Origin: Ammoniphilus sp. CFH 90114 | Lineage (GTDB): Bacteria; Bacillota; Bacilli; Aneurinibacillales; RAOX-1 | Length of the DNA: 64,000 nt | Assembly: GCF_004123195.1 (NCBI RefSeq) | Contig: NZ_SDLI01000014.1 | Location: 1 to 64,000 of the forward strand | Reading direction: 5' to 3' | Shown: piece by piece, positions 42,179-50,769 of the stretch | How the letters are laid out: each line of letters begins with the position of its first letter | Position numbering within the stretch: position 1 is the stretch's first letter | Made by a program: the position numbers and the translations under genes | The notes under the pieces: generated by a model | What the model was told of the DNA's origin: nothing | The model's input: the letters and a program-made list of their open reading frames with translations, nothing else | Databases searched by the model: none

Positions 42179-42949
42179 TTAAGGCTTAATGGCCATAATT
42201 CTTATCCGTTTGTAATCTGCATAAAAGGAGCCATCATGAAATAAGTCTTTTTTCACGGTTTCTGTTACCTTTTTATACACCAAAATCTTTTCCGATTCCG
42301 TAAAATCCTTGAAGAAATCATCACATAGGTTAGTAAGCCAGTGGTTAATCCCGTGTTTGCCATCTTTTAAAAGGGTAGGACGATCAAAGTGTTGAGCAAA
42401 ACACACTCGAAAGCCTTTTTCCTCAAGTAAATGACTGTATTCACCAATACTAGGAAAAAACCAAGGATTTCTTTCACTTGCATTAATACCATAATCATTT
42501 TGAAAGATGTGGCTCATGGCCTTGATTATGGTCTCCACGTTTCCCTTTCCGCCGAATTCAACGACAAATCTTCCACCGTTGTTGAGGACATTCCACACAC
42601 ATTCTACCACCTGAGAAGCATTCTTCATCCAGTGCAATGCAGCGTTTGAAAAAACAGCGTCAAACCTACCTTCCATGCTAAAATTTTGAGCGTCACGTAC
42701 GTAAAACTCGATTTCTGGATATTTAGTTTTTGCTTTCTCAATCATGGATGGGGACATATCGATTCCAACCACGGATGCTCCTCTTTTAGCAATTTCGTTA
42801 GATAAGTCTCCTGTTCCGCATCCTAAATCAAGCACTCTTTCGTTTTCTTTCGGATGAAGTAAATCGACAACACCTTTTCCCAATTCCGATACAAATCCAA
42901 GTTTATTATCATATGAATCTGGCTTCCACGTGTTAATCGAACTCATCAT
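42179..42949 (-). CDS. Class I SAM-dependent methyltransferase
   Basis: 256 residues. VLDLGCGTGDLSNEI is motif I (about residues 40-54), VVGIDMSPSMIEKAK and VFSNAALHWM follow: the arrangement of trans-aconitate 2-methyltransferase/UbiE-type enzymes. The substrate is unknown. AGGGGATG is directly adjacent to ATG 42955, leaving ATG 42949 at the correct distance. Confidence 0.82.
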   Translation of the reverse strand: MMSSINTWKPDSYDNKLGFVSELGKGVVDLLHPKENERVLDLGCGTGDLSNEIAKRGASVVGIDMSPSMIEKAKTKYPEIEFYVRDAQNFSMEGRFDAVFSNAALHWMKNASQVVECVWNVLNNGGRFVVEFGGKGNVETIIKAMSHIFQNDYGINASERNPWFFPSIGEYSHLLEEKGFRVCFAQHFDRPTLLKDGKHGINHWLTNLCDDFFKDFTESEKILVYKKVTETVKKDLFHDGSFYADYKRIRIMAIKP

Positions 42950-43172
42950 TTTCATCCCCTATCCATATCGTGTTGGAATTATTTTTACATAAGAAATGAT
43001 ATAAGTGAAATATATAGAAATTATAATATGGATAGGTTTTTCCTATGGAACGATTGCCTCGTGGCGAGTTTTCCTAGGGATAGCCCCTGAATAAAAACAA
43101 TATATCCTTATGAGACAGACATAGGTCTATGTAATATAGGGAAATGTTTACATCATACAAAATAAAAAAACA

Positions 43173-43200
43173 AAAAAAGTAGAGCTTCCTCTACTTTTTT
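43173..43200. terminator. Rho-independent terminator
   Basis: AAAAAAGTAGAG and CTCTACTTTTTT pair around CTTC, giving A/T runs on both strands. On the minus strand it would end the YjcZ transcript. Confidence 0.85.
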
Positions 43201-43260
43201 GTAACAGGAGAAGAAAGGTCTGTACTGTGCTCGATGTCGTTATCGCTAAGCGGTTTAATA

Positions 43261-43356
43261 TTACACAGTTTTTAAGATAATTACCAACAAGACATACAGT
43301 ACCAAAATAAACGCAATGCTACTTCCATAACCAGCAACTGCACCACATGCGCTCAT
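43261..43356 (-). CDS. YjcZ-family sporulation peptide
   Basis: 31 residues: MSACGAVAGYGSSIAFILVL then YVLLVIILKTV. The glycine-rich start with a single C-terminal hydrophobic segment matches the YjcZ/small spore-membrane peptide family made during sporulation. GGAGGAAAAAATT precedes ATG 43356. It is too short for usual gene callers. Confidence 0.78.
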   Translation of the reverse strand: MSACGAVAGYGSSIAFILVLYVLLVIILKTV

Positions 43357-43711
43357 AATTTTTTCCTCCCTTCAACCGATTATACAATATTCATATGATT
43401 CCGATGAGATGATGGTATAGGCAAATGTCGTAGGCGATAGTGAATTAATTTTATAAATATAGGGTAAATCAGTTGAGATTGAGGATTGGATTGGTGACTG
43501 ATCTATTGGAACCATCAATAAACGAGAAAGAAACGGCATTTTTCTACCGTTTCTTTTCGAAAAGAGGAGAACGATGAGCGCGCTGGTGAGAGGCTTAGGA
43601 TATTGTACGCTATTCATGTAGAATTGCGTCATAGGCAAAGATGGAATTATTCTAATACGAAAAAAAATAACCCCCTTTCACAAGGGATAAATGTGGAGGG
43701 GCGATAAGTGT
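43357..43711. other. Gap with a terminator-like hairpin
   Basis: AAAGAAACGG (43527-43536) pairs with CCGTTTCTTT (43547-43556), followed by TT on the plus strand. On the minus strand a 47-codon frame ending at 43372 (start 43515) lies just upstream of the YjcZ gene but has no good ribosome binding site; not called. Confidence 0.4.
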
Positions 43712-44716
43712 CTAAACTCTGGCTAATTCTTTTCGATCAATATTCTGAGGCGGTTCTTCTAACCAACCATTATCAATCATGATTTTCGTTCCATCCATTG
43801 CATATTGTGCTACTTCCACCGAAATTCGAGTGTATGTCGTAGCTATATCCGTTCTTAAACTTGCGGCAGAAGCCGTTGCATAATTAGATATTCCTGAAGC
43901 GATTAAGGCGGATGAATGGAACATGATTAATTTGTCAGAGAACGGGGGAATTGTTGAATCAGTTACTTCCATATCCCATTCCATCGGAGCAGGGAGATTA
44001 TCTTCAACTAATAGGGAGGTAAAGAGTTTGACGTGTTTTTTTGCTATGTGTTTACCTCTCATTAAATATTGTCTGACTTTCTTTGACTCCGCTACTTGGC
44101 TAAACCCTGTATATATAAATTGACCCAGAATATTGGTTTCCGTGTTAGCTTTTAAGTGGGTAATTTCAATTACATTTAGCGGTCTAGGATTCATCTTAAG
44201 TAATCCGCCTAAATAGCTCTGTTTAGTGATGAAATCGTTTTTGTGTGGTGTCGAGATGTAAGGAGTCCGGATAAATAACCCCTTTTTAAGTAAGATATCT
44301 GCCGTTTTGTTGTATAGTTCAGTAGAGGTAGCTATCGCTTTGCTCAAAAAATCACGAACTTCTGAATGTGCAGAAGTAGGTAAAGCCACTCCATAGGTTG
44401 ATAACGCTATCTTGGACATATTTTTTAAGTAGTATAAGTAAATCGCTTCTGAAAAAAGTCTTGGTGCAGATAAATTCACATCAGCATCGGTGAAACCGAC
44501 TGGTATGGGTTGATTTTCCCTTTGAAGGATTTCAACGACCTTCTGGAAGTTATTTTTGGACAGTTCCAGCGAAAATTCTAAGAGAGACCTTACTTCTAAA
44601 TCAACAGTATGTTTTAAGAAATATGTAAATACACATACAGACATGGTGTTATTTTGATACGCACTCCAGAGTGCGGTAATTTCCGAAGCGGTAAGACGAG
44701 TCTTTTGTTCTGACAT
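43712..44716 (-). CDS. DUF3231 family protein
   Basis: 334 residues, made of two similar helical halves, each with a ferritin-like pattern. Start: LTASEITALWSAYQNNTMSVCVFTYFLKH (residues 8-36). The C-terminal DSTIPPFSDKLIMFHSSAL and DIATTYTRISVEVAQYAMDG blocks are typical. Function unknown, restricted largely to Bacillales. ATG 44716 follows GGAGGATCTAAC. A second, dead copy lies at 55312-56286. Confidence 0.82.
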   Translation of the reverse strand: MSEQKTRLTASEITALWSAYQNNTMSVCVFTYFLKHTVDLEVRSLLEFSLELSKNNFQKVVEILQRENQPIPVGFTDADVNLSAPRLFSEAIYLYYLKNMSKIALSTYGVALPTSAHSEVRDFLSKAIATSTELYNKTADILLKKGLFIRTPYISTPHKNDFITKQSYLGGLLKMNPRPLNVIEITHLKANTETNILGQFIYTGFSQVAESKKVRQYLMRGKHIAKKHVKLFTSLLVEDNLPAPMEWDMEVTDSTIPPFSDKLIMFHSSALIASGISNYATASAASLRTDIATTYTRISVEVAQYAMDGTKIMIDNGWLEEPPQNIDRKELARV

Positions 44717-44952
44717 GTTAGATCCTCCAACCCGAAAGTTTTAAGATATTTTGCCCAGTAAATAAGAAATTTACCACACAGCTAAAGAATTTGGTGGGAA
44801 ACGGAATCGGCAACATCCCCTGATTTTTTGCTGCACAAAAAAGGAGTATTACCTATTAAAATCGGTCAACATGTAATTTTTGAGATGCTCTTTACGTCAG
44901 TAATGAAGGGTAAAAAATTGAAGGAATTAATATGAAGAAGGGGAACTCATAA
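44717..44952. other. Gap upstream of a small membrane protein
   Basis: 236 bp without a supported gene. GAAGAAGGGGAACTC before 44953 is the ribosome binding site of the next gene. Confidence 0.3.
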
Positions 44953-45192
44953 ATGAAATTAACTAATAATTCATTTTTACTAATTAGCTTTTTAATTTTT
45001 ATATTTATTGGCGTTTTATTACAAATTGAAAATATATCAGCAGATGAATACTCTAAATTTGATGGAAGCATAGAAGCAACAAAGTACGCATTGAAAGTAG
45101 AAACGGTAAATGACATCTACTTTCCTGTAGTATTGGTAGTTCATTTTATTTTGTTTCTACTATTAAGATATAAATTTTCTACAAGAAGATAA
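44953..45192 (+). CDS. Small membrane protein
   Basis: 79 residues: an N-terminal hydrophobic segment (FLLISFLIFIFIGVLLQI), an extracytoplasmic acidic middle (about residues 27-55) and a C-terminal segment (VVLVVHFILFLLLRY) with a basic tail. Not recognised. ATG 44953 follows AGAAGGGG. Confidence 0.6.
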   Translation: MKLTNNSFLLISFLIFIFIGVLLQIENISADEYSKFDGSIEATKYALKVETVNDIYFPVVLVVHFILFLLLRYKFSTRR

Positions 45193-45235
45193 ACCTTGTT
45201 ATTCCGTTATTAGGATTCGATTGTGAGCCAACAGT

Positions 45236-45319
45236 AAGTAAAAAATACAGAACAAAAAGTAAAAAACATAGAACAAAAAGTTAAAAATACTTTACCTTTT
45301 GTCTGGTGTGTTTTACAAT
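45236..45319 (+). promoter_or_regulatory. 21-nt repeats next to the XRE promoter
   Basis: Three near-identical direct repeats with a period of about 21 nt: AGTAAAAAATACAGAACAAA, AGTAAAAAACATAGAACAAA, AGTTAAAAATACTTTACC. The last overlaps a promoter TTTACC (45291-45296), 17-nt spacer, TACAAT (45314-45319). Helical phasing (two turns) suggests an array of regulator sites for the XRE protein. Confidence 0.6.
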
Positions 45320-45339
45320 GGTTTCATGAGGTGATAACC

Positions 45340-45570
45340 ATGAGTCCAAAATTTAAAAAGCAGTTGAAGAATCGTCTTGTCGTACTGCGTGCTGAGAAAG
45401 GATGGACACAAAAGGATGTGGCAGATCGAATTGGAGTGAGTCGTCAAACGATCATTTCGATTGAGAAGGACAAATACACACCATCCGTAGTTTTGGCCTT
45501 TGAGCTTGCAGATTTATTCGAGAAAGACATTAACGAAGTCTTCCAATATGTAGAAGAGGGAGAGGAATAA
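45340..45570 (+). CDS. Small XRE-family HTH regulator
   Basis: 76 residues, one HTH: LKNRLVVLRAEKGWTQKDVADRIGVSRQTIISIEKDKYTPS (residues 8-48 in the family pattern). The C-terminal FEKDINEVFQYVEEGEE resembles that of YozG-type regulators. Starts at ATG 45340, with GAGGTGAT upstream (GTG 45331 is part of the binding site). Followed 3 nt later by a membrane protein, as in the locus at 23845-24445. Confidence 0.85.
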   Translation: MSPKFKKQLKNRLVVLRAEKGWTQKDVADRIGVSRQTIISIEKDKYTPSVVLAFELADLFEKDINEVFQYVEEGEE

Positions 45571-45573
45571 GGT

Positions 45574-45876
45574 ATGGATATGAATGTGTTCAATGGTATG
45601 GTTTCCGTTGTAATTATGGCGTTGGTGTTTCCATCTTTAGGAATTTTATGGTGGTGGCATAAGAGAGAAGGGCAGGATGAACGCGGAAGGTTGATTGCTT
45701 ATAAATCAACCGTTGCCATGACGAATACCTTCGTCATCTTGTTTGTGGTGTTAACGATTGCAGACGTAACATGGGACTTAGCGAAAAGCTTGTATAAACT
45801 GTTTGTTGTTTCAGGTTTAGGAATCTCGGTGTTTGCAGGTTGCCTTTCAATCCTTATTCTTAGAAAAAAATACTAG
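45574..45876 (+). CDS. Membrane protein paired with an XRE regulator
   Basis: 100 residues with three hydrophobic segments (MVSVVIMALVFPSLGILWWW, FVILFVVLTIADVTW, LFVVSGLGISVFAGCLSILIL) and a loop HKREGQDERGRLIAYKSTV. The spacing and pairing with an XRE gene resemble the 24053-24445 protein, so both loci may be one type of regulatory pair. Role unknown. Confidence 0.7.
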   Translation: MDMNVFNGMVSVVIMALVFPSLGILWWWHKREGQDERGRLIAYKSTVAMTNTFVILFVVLTIADVTWDLAKSLYKLFVVSGLGISVFAGCLSILILRKKY

Positions 45877-45977
45877 AGGAAATAAGATGTATACCTCGAC
45901 TGTAAAAGCATCAGACAACGTACCAAAGATTTTGTTTATCATATCCTATGGATAGGCAAATATCCGAAGGGAGACTG

Positions 45978-46409
45978 ATGACCATGTATTATACAAGCGG
46001 AGGATTGAACCGTTCTTCAATCGGGCTGGCTGATGACATTGCTAAAGCAATAAACGGGGAGTACAGCGCAATTATTTGCTACGAACTGTTGGCAAAGTTA
46101 GCACCGAATAACGAAGCGAGAAATCGAATTCTAGAAATCCGTAACGATGAAATAAAACATTACAAGGCATTCTCACAAATTTATGTAACGTTGACTGGAA
46201 GGCAACATACCCCCCAAATCATCGAAGAATGTAAGTCTGAATATAAAGAAGGTCTTAGAGCATCATTTAAGGATGAACAAATGACTACAGATTTTTATCT
46301 GGACATCGCTGGAAAATCTAACGAGCCGTACATCAAAGAAACATTCAAACGCGCTGCATCTGATGAGCAAAACCACGCCGTCTGGTTTTTGTATTATTTG
46401 ACCGCTTAA
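45978..46409 (+). CDS. Ferritin-like protein
   Basis: 143 residues forming a four-helix bundle with carboxylate-bridged diiron ligand patterns: NGEYSAIICYE, LEIRNDEIKHYKAF, FKDEQMTTDFYLDIA and AASDEQNHAVWF (E-x-x-H-type motifs in helices 2 and 4). Likely a rubrerythrin/ferritin-like or DUF2202-type protein in iron or oxidative metabolism. GAAGGGAG precedes ATG 45978. Monocistronic with a terminator. Confidence 0.78.
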   Translation: MTMYYTSGGLNRSSIGLADDIAKAINGEYSAIICYELLAKLAPNNEARNRILEIRNDEIKHYKAFSQIYVTLTGRQHTPQIIEECKSEYKEGLRASFKDEQMTTDFYLDIAGKSNEPYIKETFKRAASDEQNHAVWFLYYLTA

Positions 46410-46492
46410 AGAACATCCACATTTCTTCTTCCTTGGAAAACATTAATGGAGAATATTCCTGGTTATTCAGCTATCGGGGATGGATAGTTTCG

Positions 46493-46522
46493 GAGTAGTG
46501 AATTGTGACCACTGCTCTTTTT
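46493..46522 (+). terminator. Rho-independent terminator
   Basis: GAGTAGTG and CACTGCTC form an 8-bp stem with one G-T pair, followed by TTTTT. Confidence 0.78.
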
Positions 46523-46651
46523 TATATTGTGCAGCTAAAGGGCCGTATGGTGAATAGACCTCGTTATAAGTGTAATATTCCTTTCTTACCTCACGTCATA
46601 TATTAATAAAGTGGAGAGTACGAATCTTTTAGGAAGGAATAGGGATATCAT

Positions 46652-47227
46652 ATGCATCTCAATGAAATGGAGTTACGGGATCTGCAGCGGTTTCGATTAT
46701 TCGTTAGCAACGGCTTTATTATCCTAATTTTTGGTGTTATTTGGTTAGTTGACTTAATGGATATATCCAACCGAACTTTTCATTTCTCAACAGCCCTTTT
46801 TGTTTTTATAGGTTTTGTTACGACTATAACAAAAAAAACTGATCCTATAACTCTTATTTTTCCTCCGCTTCATAAACTTCGCCAATTTGAGAAAGAAAAG
46901 TATGGCCCATCTTGGAAAGCACAACATCACCTTCAAAGTGGACTTCAATTTATATTAACAATCTGTATTTCTTTCAATGCATACATGAGTCCTCCGGGGG
47001 AACTTGATATTTTTGAAGGGAACATGGTCTACATAGCCTATATACTATTTCTATTTCTTCTTGTCTTAAATATTTCCATGGTCATTCACAATCGAAAAGT
47101 TGCGAAGTCGAACACCATTGAATTTAAGAGCTATTCAAGGAAGGCTATAGTGTGGGGAATAGTCATAGGGTTGTTGTTTAGTTTGCTTGTTTTTTTCATT
47201 ACTTTTTATATGGTAATAAAAATTTAA
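46652..47227 (+). CDS. Membrane protein of unknown function
   Basis: 191 residues with four hydrophobic segments (about residues 15-35, 45-65, 95-115, 160-185) and an intracellular stretch with KLRQFEKEKYGPSWKA. No family recognised. ATG 46652 follows AGGAATAGGG. Followed by a second unknown membrane protein 62 nt downstream. Confidence 0.6.
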   Translation: MHLNEMELRDLQRFRLFVSNGFIILIFGVIWLVDLMDISNRTFHFSTALFVFIGFVTTITKKTDPITLIFPPLHKLRQFEKEKYGPSWKAQHHLQSGLQFILTICISFNAYMSPPGELDIFEGNMVYIAYILFLFLLVLNISMVIHNRKVAKSNTIEFKSYSRKAIVWGIVIGLLFSLLVFFITFYMVIKI

Positions 47228-47288
47228 CTACCATAAGGCTGCTACAGCAACTACTGATAAATAAAAGAGGCAAGGAGGAGAATGTAGT

Positions 47289-47729
47289 TTGAAATTCGCT
47301 TTTTCTTTACTCTTGACAAGCGTCTTATTGATTTTTCTATATTTTAAAATCGAAGGCAGTGAAGTGACAGATAGCTTTATCGTTGTATCTAACACATTGA
47401 CTGTTATTGCACTCAGTTTGTTTGGTGTGTTTATTATATTCAATAAGAGGGACCTTCGCTTTATATTTAAATTTGTCATTACTTTCATTGTTTCGTACCT
47501 GATTTGTAGTATTCCAACCATGTATCATGTTGGTCGTCCAGACTGGGTAGTAGGCATTACTACATTTCAAAGGTTTGAATGGTTCATTGTAGATGGCCTA
47601 TCCATGGCATTTATAGACTCTCGGACTACTTTCGTTTTTTTTATTAAATTGATGATCTCAATACTTTCAGGAATTTTAGTCTCAACCCTGATGAATGTCA
47701 AAAAAAAAAAAACAAATCAAAGTTATTAA
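47289..47729 (+). CDS. Membrane protein of unknown function
   Basis: 146 residues with four hydrophobic segments, including the N-terminal AFSLLLTSVLLIFLYF and a C-terminal FIKLMISILSGILVSTL, then a basic lysine-rich tail. Not recognised. It starts at TTG 47289 behind a very strong AAGGAGGAG, so it is real despite the odd codon. Confidence 0.6.
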   Translation: MKFAFSLLLTSVLLIFLYFKIEGSEVTDSFIVVSNTLTVIALSLFGVFIIFNKRDLRFIFKFVITFIVSYLICSIPTMYHVGRPDWVVGITTFQRFEWFIVDGLSMAFIDSRTTFVFFIKLMISILSGILVSTLMNVKKKKTNQSY

Positions 47730-47754
47730 GCTAAGAGGATTCATAAGACACTCA

Positions 47755-47815
47755 ATTGTGAGAGTGAGACGCATTTGAAAATAAATGATGATGGACAGCT
47801 ACTTACTATTTCTAT
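47755..47815 (+). pseudogene. Fragment duplicated from the retropepsin gene pair
   Basis: About 60 bp closely similar to the junction of the pair at 49498-49560: GAGAGTGAGACGCATTTGAA here against GAGAGTGAGACGTATATGAA there, then TGATGATGGACAGCTACTTA against TTATGATGGACAACTACTCA. It ends shortly afterwards. A short remnant of a duplication; no complete gene. Confidence 0.55.
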
Positions 47816-48098
47816 CTGCTGGAAATATCGTGGATATGGATTTTGATTTGCTTTATATTGGGATATTAGTAAAATGATACCAAAATAGTTATTGTCAGCC
47901 CCAAACATCTGTGATAAAGTGACTTTAAGAATAACTGAAAGGGTGATCAAAAGCCAATGATTCACTAATCCTATCTGCAAAATGAAAATATCGTAAACAT
48001 ACGAGTTTTCTGGATAGGATAAGTATGGGCTTTTTGATATTAACAAAAAGATTATTGCTCTTTTCAAAAGAGGAATGTGTCTTTATGTTCGTATGCCT
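47816..48098. other. Non-coding gap
   Basis: No gene supported; the open frame on the minus strand runs antisense across the retropepsin fragment and is not credible. Confidence 0.3.
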
Positions 48099-48135
48099 GC
48101 CTCCTATCCAAGAAAAACGGATAAGGAGGCTTTTT
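48099..48135 (+). terminator. Terminator-like hairpin
   Basis: GCCTCCTATCC pairs with GGATAAGGAGGC (one bulged A) and is followed by TTTTT. It lies about 370 nt after the last upstream gene. Confidence 0.65.
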
Positions 48136-48228
48136 ACGTTTGTTTAATATGAAATTACTATCAAAACTATATATTGCTTTAAGATTTCCCGGTTTTTTGT
48201 AAATAAGCTTAGATAAGGAGAGGGTTTT

Positions 48229-49035
48229 ATGCCAAATGGTAAAGGTCGTGTTACAGGGAAAATTGTTTTAATTACTGGGGCAACCAGTGGTATTGGTGAA
48301 GCAGCATCTCGCCACTTAATTAATGAGGGTGCAAGAGTTGTTTTAACTGATGTGAATGAGGAGAAAGGTATTAAGTTGGCTGAACAATTAGGAAAAGACG
48401 CATACTTTATGCGATTAGATGTTAAATACGAATCAGAATGGAAAAACGTAATCGAAAAAATCATACAGCAGTTTAAACGATTAGATGTACTGATTAATAA
48501 TGCTGGTATCACTGGGTTTCAGGAAAAAAGTACAGTGCTTCAAGATCCGGAAAATGCCAGCATAGAAAGCTGGCACGCAGTCCACGCGGTTAATTTGGAC
48601 GGTACCTTTTTAGGGTGCAAATATGGTATTCGGGCTATGAAGGAAACAGGAGGTTCTATAATAAACATTTCCTCTCATTCAGGAATGGTTGGTGTGCCAC
48701 ATGCTGCTGCATATGCATCCAGTAAAGCGGCGATCCGTAATCATACTAAAACAGTTGCACTTTATTGCGCTGAGAAGAATTATAATATACGTTGTAATTC
48801 GATTCATCCTGGTGCGATTTTTACTCCGATTTGGGAACCTGTAATAGGAACAGGGGAACTTCGAGAGAAGAACATCAAAAATTACACTAAAAATATTCCT
48901 TTAAAGCGATTTGGAACCGTTGAAGAAGTTGCTTTTAGTATTGTATACCTTGCTTCCGAAGAGTCAGCTTACACTACAGGAATCGAATTGGTCATTGATG
49001 GAGGAATGTTAGCTGGTTCTTGTAGTTCAGAATAA
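48229..49035 (+). CDS. SDR family oxidoreductase
   Basis: 268-residue classical SDR: cofactor loop TGATSGIGEA at residues 15-24, NNAGITG near 95, and YASSKAA (Y-x-x-x-K) near 164. VNLDGTFLGCKYGIRAMKETGGSIINISS is typical of cyclopentanol/3-alpha-hydroxysteroid-like dehydrogenases. The acidic D of VLTDVNEEKG suggests NAD preference. ATG 48229 follows AAGGAGAGGG. Monocistronic. Confidence 0.88.
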   Translation: MPNGKGRVTGKIVLITGATSGIGEAASRHLINEGARVVLTDVNEEKGIKLAEQLGKDAYFMRLDVKYESEWKNVIEKIIQQFKRLDVLINNAGITGFQEKSTVLQDPENASIESWHAVHAVNLDGTFLGCKYGIRAMKETGGSIINISSHSGMVGVPHAAAYASSKAAIRNHTKTVALYCAEKNYNIRCNSIHPGAIFTPIWEPVIGTGELREKNIKNYTKNIPLKRFGTVEEVAFSIVYLASEESAYTTGIELVIDGGMLAGSCSSE

Positions 49036-49076
49036 AAGCCATTATCAGCAAATCAGTTTCATCAGTAATGTTAGCT

Positions 49077-49106
49077 AGGAGCAGTCGTCAAGTCTGCTCC
49101 TCATTT
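49077..49106 (+). terminator. Rho-independent terminator after the SDR gene
   Basis: AGGAGCAG / CTGCTCCT, 8-bp stem, then CATTTTC. Confidence 0.75.
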
Positions 49107-49274
49107 TCATTACTCAACTATTGGGCAGGAATCTTTAATAACTCTTGAGGGGACATATGTTCCACTATTTGGGGTGCAAAGGGGGGCATTCCATGGTAAG
49201 CGGACATGGGGTCAATAAAAGGTATATAAGGGGAATAGAATTTTCGCTATAATATCTATGAGGAGGGATGCCAA
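49107..49274. other. Gap with GGACAT motifs
   Basis: GGGGACATATGTTCC at about 49149 and AGCGGACATGGGGTC near 49200 resemble the motifs in 15110-15205 and at the left edge. A TATAAT at 49248-49253 is a likely -10 for the retropepsin pair. Confidence 0.4.
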
Positions 49275-49520
49275 ATGAAATGGCAAGAAGTGCGTGAATT
49301 GTTTCCTGATCAATTTGTGCTCATTTCAATTTTGGACTTTCATGAAGAAGGGAATCTTAAGATTGTTGATGAGGTTGCACCTATACGAGTGGTTCCCAAT
49401 GATGAAGCAAATAAAGAATTTTTTCAAGCAAAGCCAGGAACCATTGTCTATCATACGTCAAATGAAAATTGTATCATTCATATTCGACGAGATCCTTTAA
49501 TGAGAGTGAGACGTATATGA
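49275..49520 (+). CDS. Small partner protein of a retropepsin-like protease
   Basis: 81 residues, soluble, beta-rich: MKWQEVRELFPDQFVLISIL opens it and CIIHIRRDPLMRVRRI ends it. The same small protein is often encoded directly before a retropepsin-like aspartic protease in Firmicutes (from memory). ATG 49275 follows AGGAGGGATGCC. Its stop overlaps the start of the protease (ATGA), giving translational coupling and a 1:1 ratio. Confidence 0.7.
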   Translation: MKWQEVRELFPDQFVLISILDFHEEGNLKIVDEVAPIRVVPNDEANKEFFQAKPGTIVYHTSNENCIIHIRRDPLMRVRRI

Positions 49521-49900
49521 AAATAGATTATGATGGACAACTACTCACTATCTCCATTAAGGTGACTTTTAGAGGGACAACTTTAGAGATTGATGATGTT
49601 ATTGTTGATACAGGTTCTTCACATACCATTATTAGTCCTGACATTTTAGAGGAGATAGGGGTTACTTATGAAAATGGGGATTCCATTTATGAAGCCTACG
49701 GGATTGGGGGATCTGTTCCATTCTACACCAAGATCATGGATCAAATTCAAATGGATGAAACTATATTAAAGAATATTGAAATTGATGTTGGGATACTACC
49801 TAAGGATCATAAGGGCTTAATAGGTCTGGATATTCTAAAAACAAACAACTTTGTTTTAGATTTGAATAAATTAGAATTATATAAATCCAAAATTGACTAA
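49517..49900 (+). CDS. Retropepsin-like aspartic protease
   Basis: 127 residues with the aspartic protease motif DDVIVDTGSSHTIISPDIL (catalytic D in DTGS near residue 30) and the second pepsin-fold landmark GLIGLDIL near residue 107. One half-barrel per chain implies a homodimer, like retroviral proteases. Substrate unknown. It overlaps the 81-aa partner by 4 bp. Confidence 0.82.
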   Translation: MKIDYDGQLLTISIKVTFRGTTLEIDDVIVDTGSSHTIISPDILEEIGVTYENGDSIYEAYGIGGSVPFYTKIMDQIQMDETILKNIEIDVGILPKDHKGLIGLDILKTNNFVLDLNKLELYKSKID

Positions 49901-49912
49901 AGGGTTGGTTCA

Positions 49913-49935
49913 TTCAGACTATGACCAATCTTTTT
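49913..49935 (+). terminator. Terminator of the retropepsin pair
   Basis: GGTTGGT pairs with ACCAATC (one G-T pair) and is followed by TTTTT. Confidence 0.75.
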
Positions 49936-50050
49936 ATTTTAAAGAACATCTCTTAATCATAATAAAAGTAACGTGATTCTATAGATTCAAAAGCAGGCTA
50001 CATTTTACCACATTCTTACATACTCACCTGTTACGCTATCGGGAGTCGAT

Positions 50051-50088
50051 AGCAGGGTAATGGGTCGGCATCCATCCCCTGCTTTTTT
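50051..50088 (+). terminator. Terminator-like hairpin
   Basis: AGCAGGG / CCCTGCT with inner ATGG / CCAT, followed by TTTTTT. No intact gene ends just before it, so it may mark a lost gene. Confidence 0.7.
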
Positions 50089-50234
50089 GCTGTTCTAAAG
50101 GGCAGGTTTGTTTAATACACAAAACTTTTATTTTCATTATGCTGGCTGGTTTTCTAATTTCTACTGATAAAGATCTATTAGACAAAGATGTCATTTTTAA
50201 TTATTTGAATAGAGAATCGTACTGAGCAAATGGA

Positions 50235-50554
50235 GTGCCGAGGGATATCGTAATCAAATCTATTGAGAATACTTCCTTATGCTTTGGGGTTTATAAGGGT
50301 AATCCTCATCTTGAAAAGGCAGAGCAAATTGGTTTTGCAAGAGTAATGTCTGATCTAGCTACTTTTGCTTACTTAGCGGATGTTTTTATTTTAGATCCCT
50401 ATCGCAGGAAAGGATTGTCTAAATGGTTCGTAGATTTATGTTGGCAACGAATGATGCACATACCCTATATTCTCAATATGGCTTTGAACCTTTAGATAAT
50501 CCAAGTCTCTTCATGCAAATCGTTCGTAAAAATATCTATCAAGACATGGTTTAA
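50235..50554 (+). pseudogene. GNAT acetyltransferase with internal deletion/frameshift
   Basis: The first frame (50235-50495) runs normally to FILDPYRRKGLSKWF, the acetyl-CoA loop, then goes out of frame. From about 50430 another frame continues with RRFMLATNDAHTLYSQYGFE then PLDNPSLFMQIVRKNIYQDM, the normal end of this GNAT type. Around 15 codons between GLSKWF and RRFML are missing, so the gene is deleted and shifted. GTG 50235 has only a weak ribosome binding site. Confidence 0.75.
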
Positions 50555-50769
50555 TATGCGATGTTATCCAAAAATCTAGGCTACCCCAATTAATAGGACT
50601 GATTACCACTTCTATAATAGGGATCGATAGCGTCAACGTGATGTTCTCGATTCCATTTTTGTTTATTCTATTAAATGGAGGTTAGCTAGTGACTCTATTT
50701 TAAGCTGTATTGTAAAGATTTTTCCACTAATTATAGTATCTAAGGTTAAATAGCAACCGGAGGGAAACT

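Noticed and set aside
47741-48067. 108-codon minus-strand frame
   Set aside because: Antisense to the retropepsin-derived fragment; no RBS or family.
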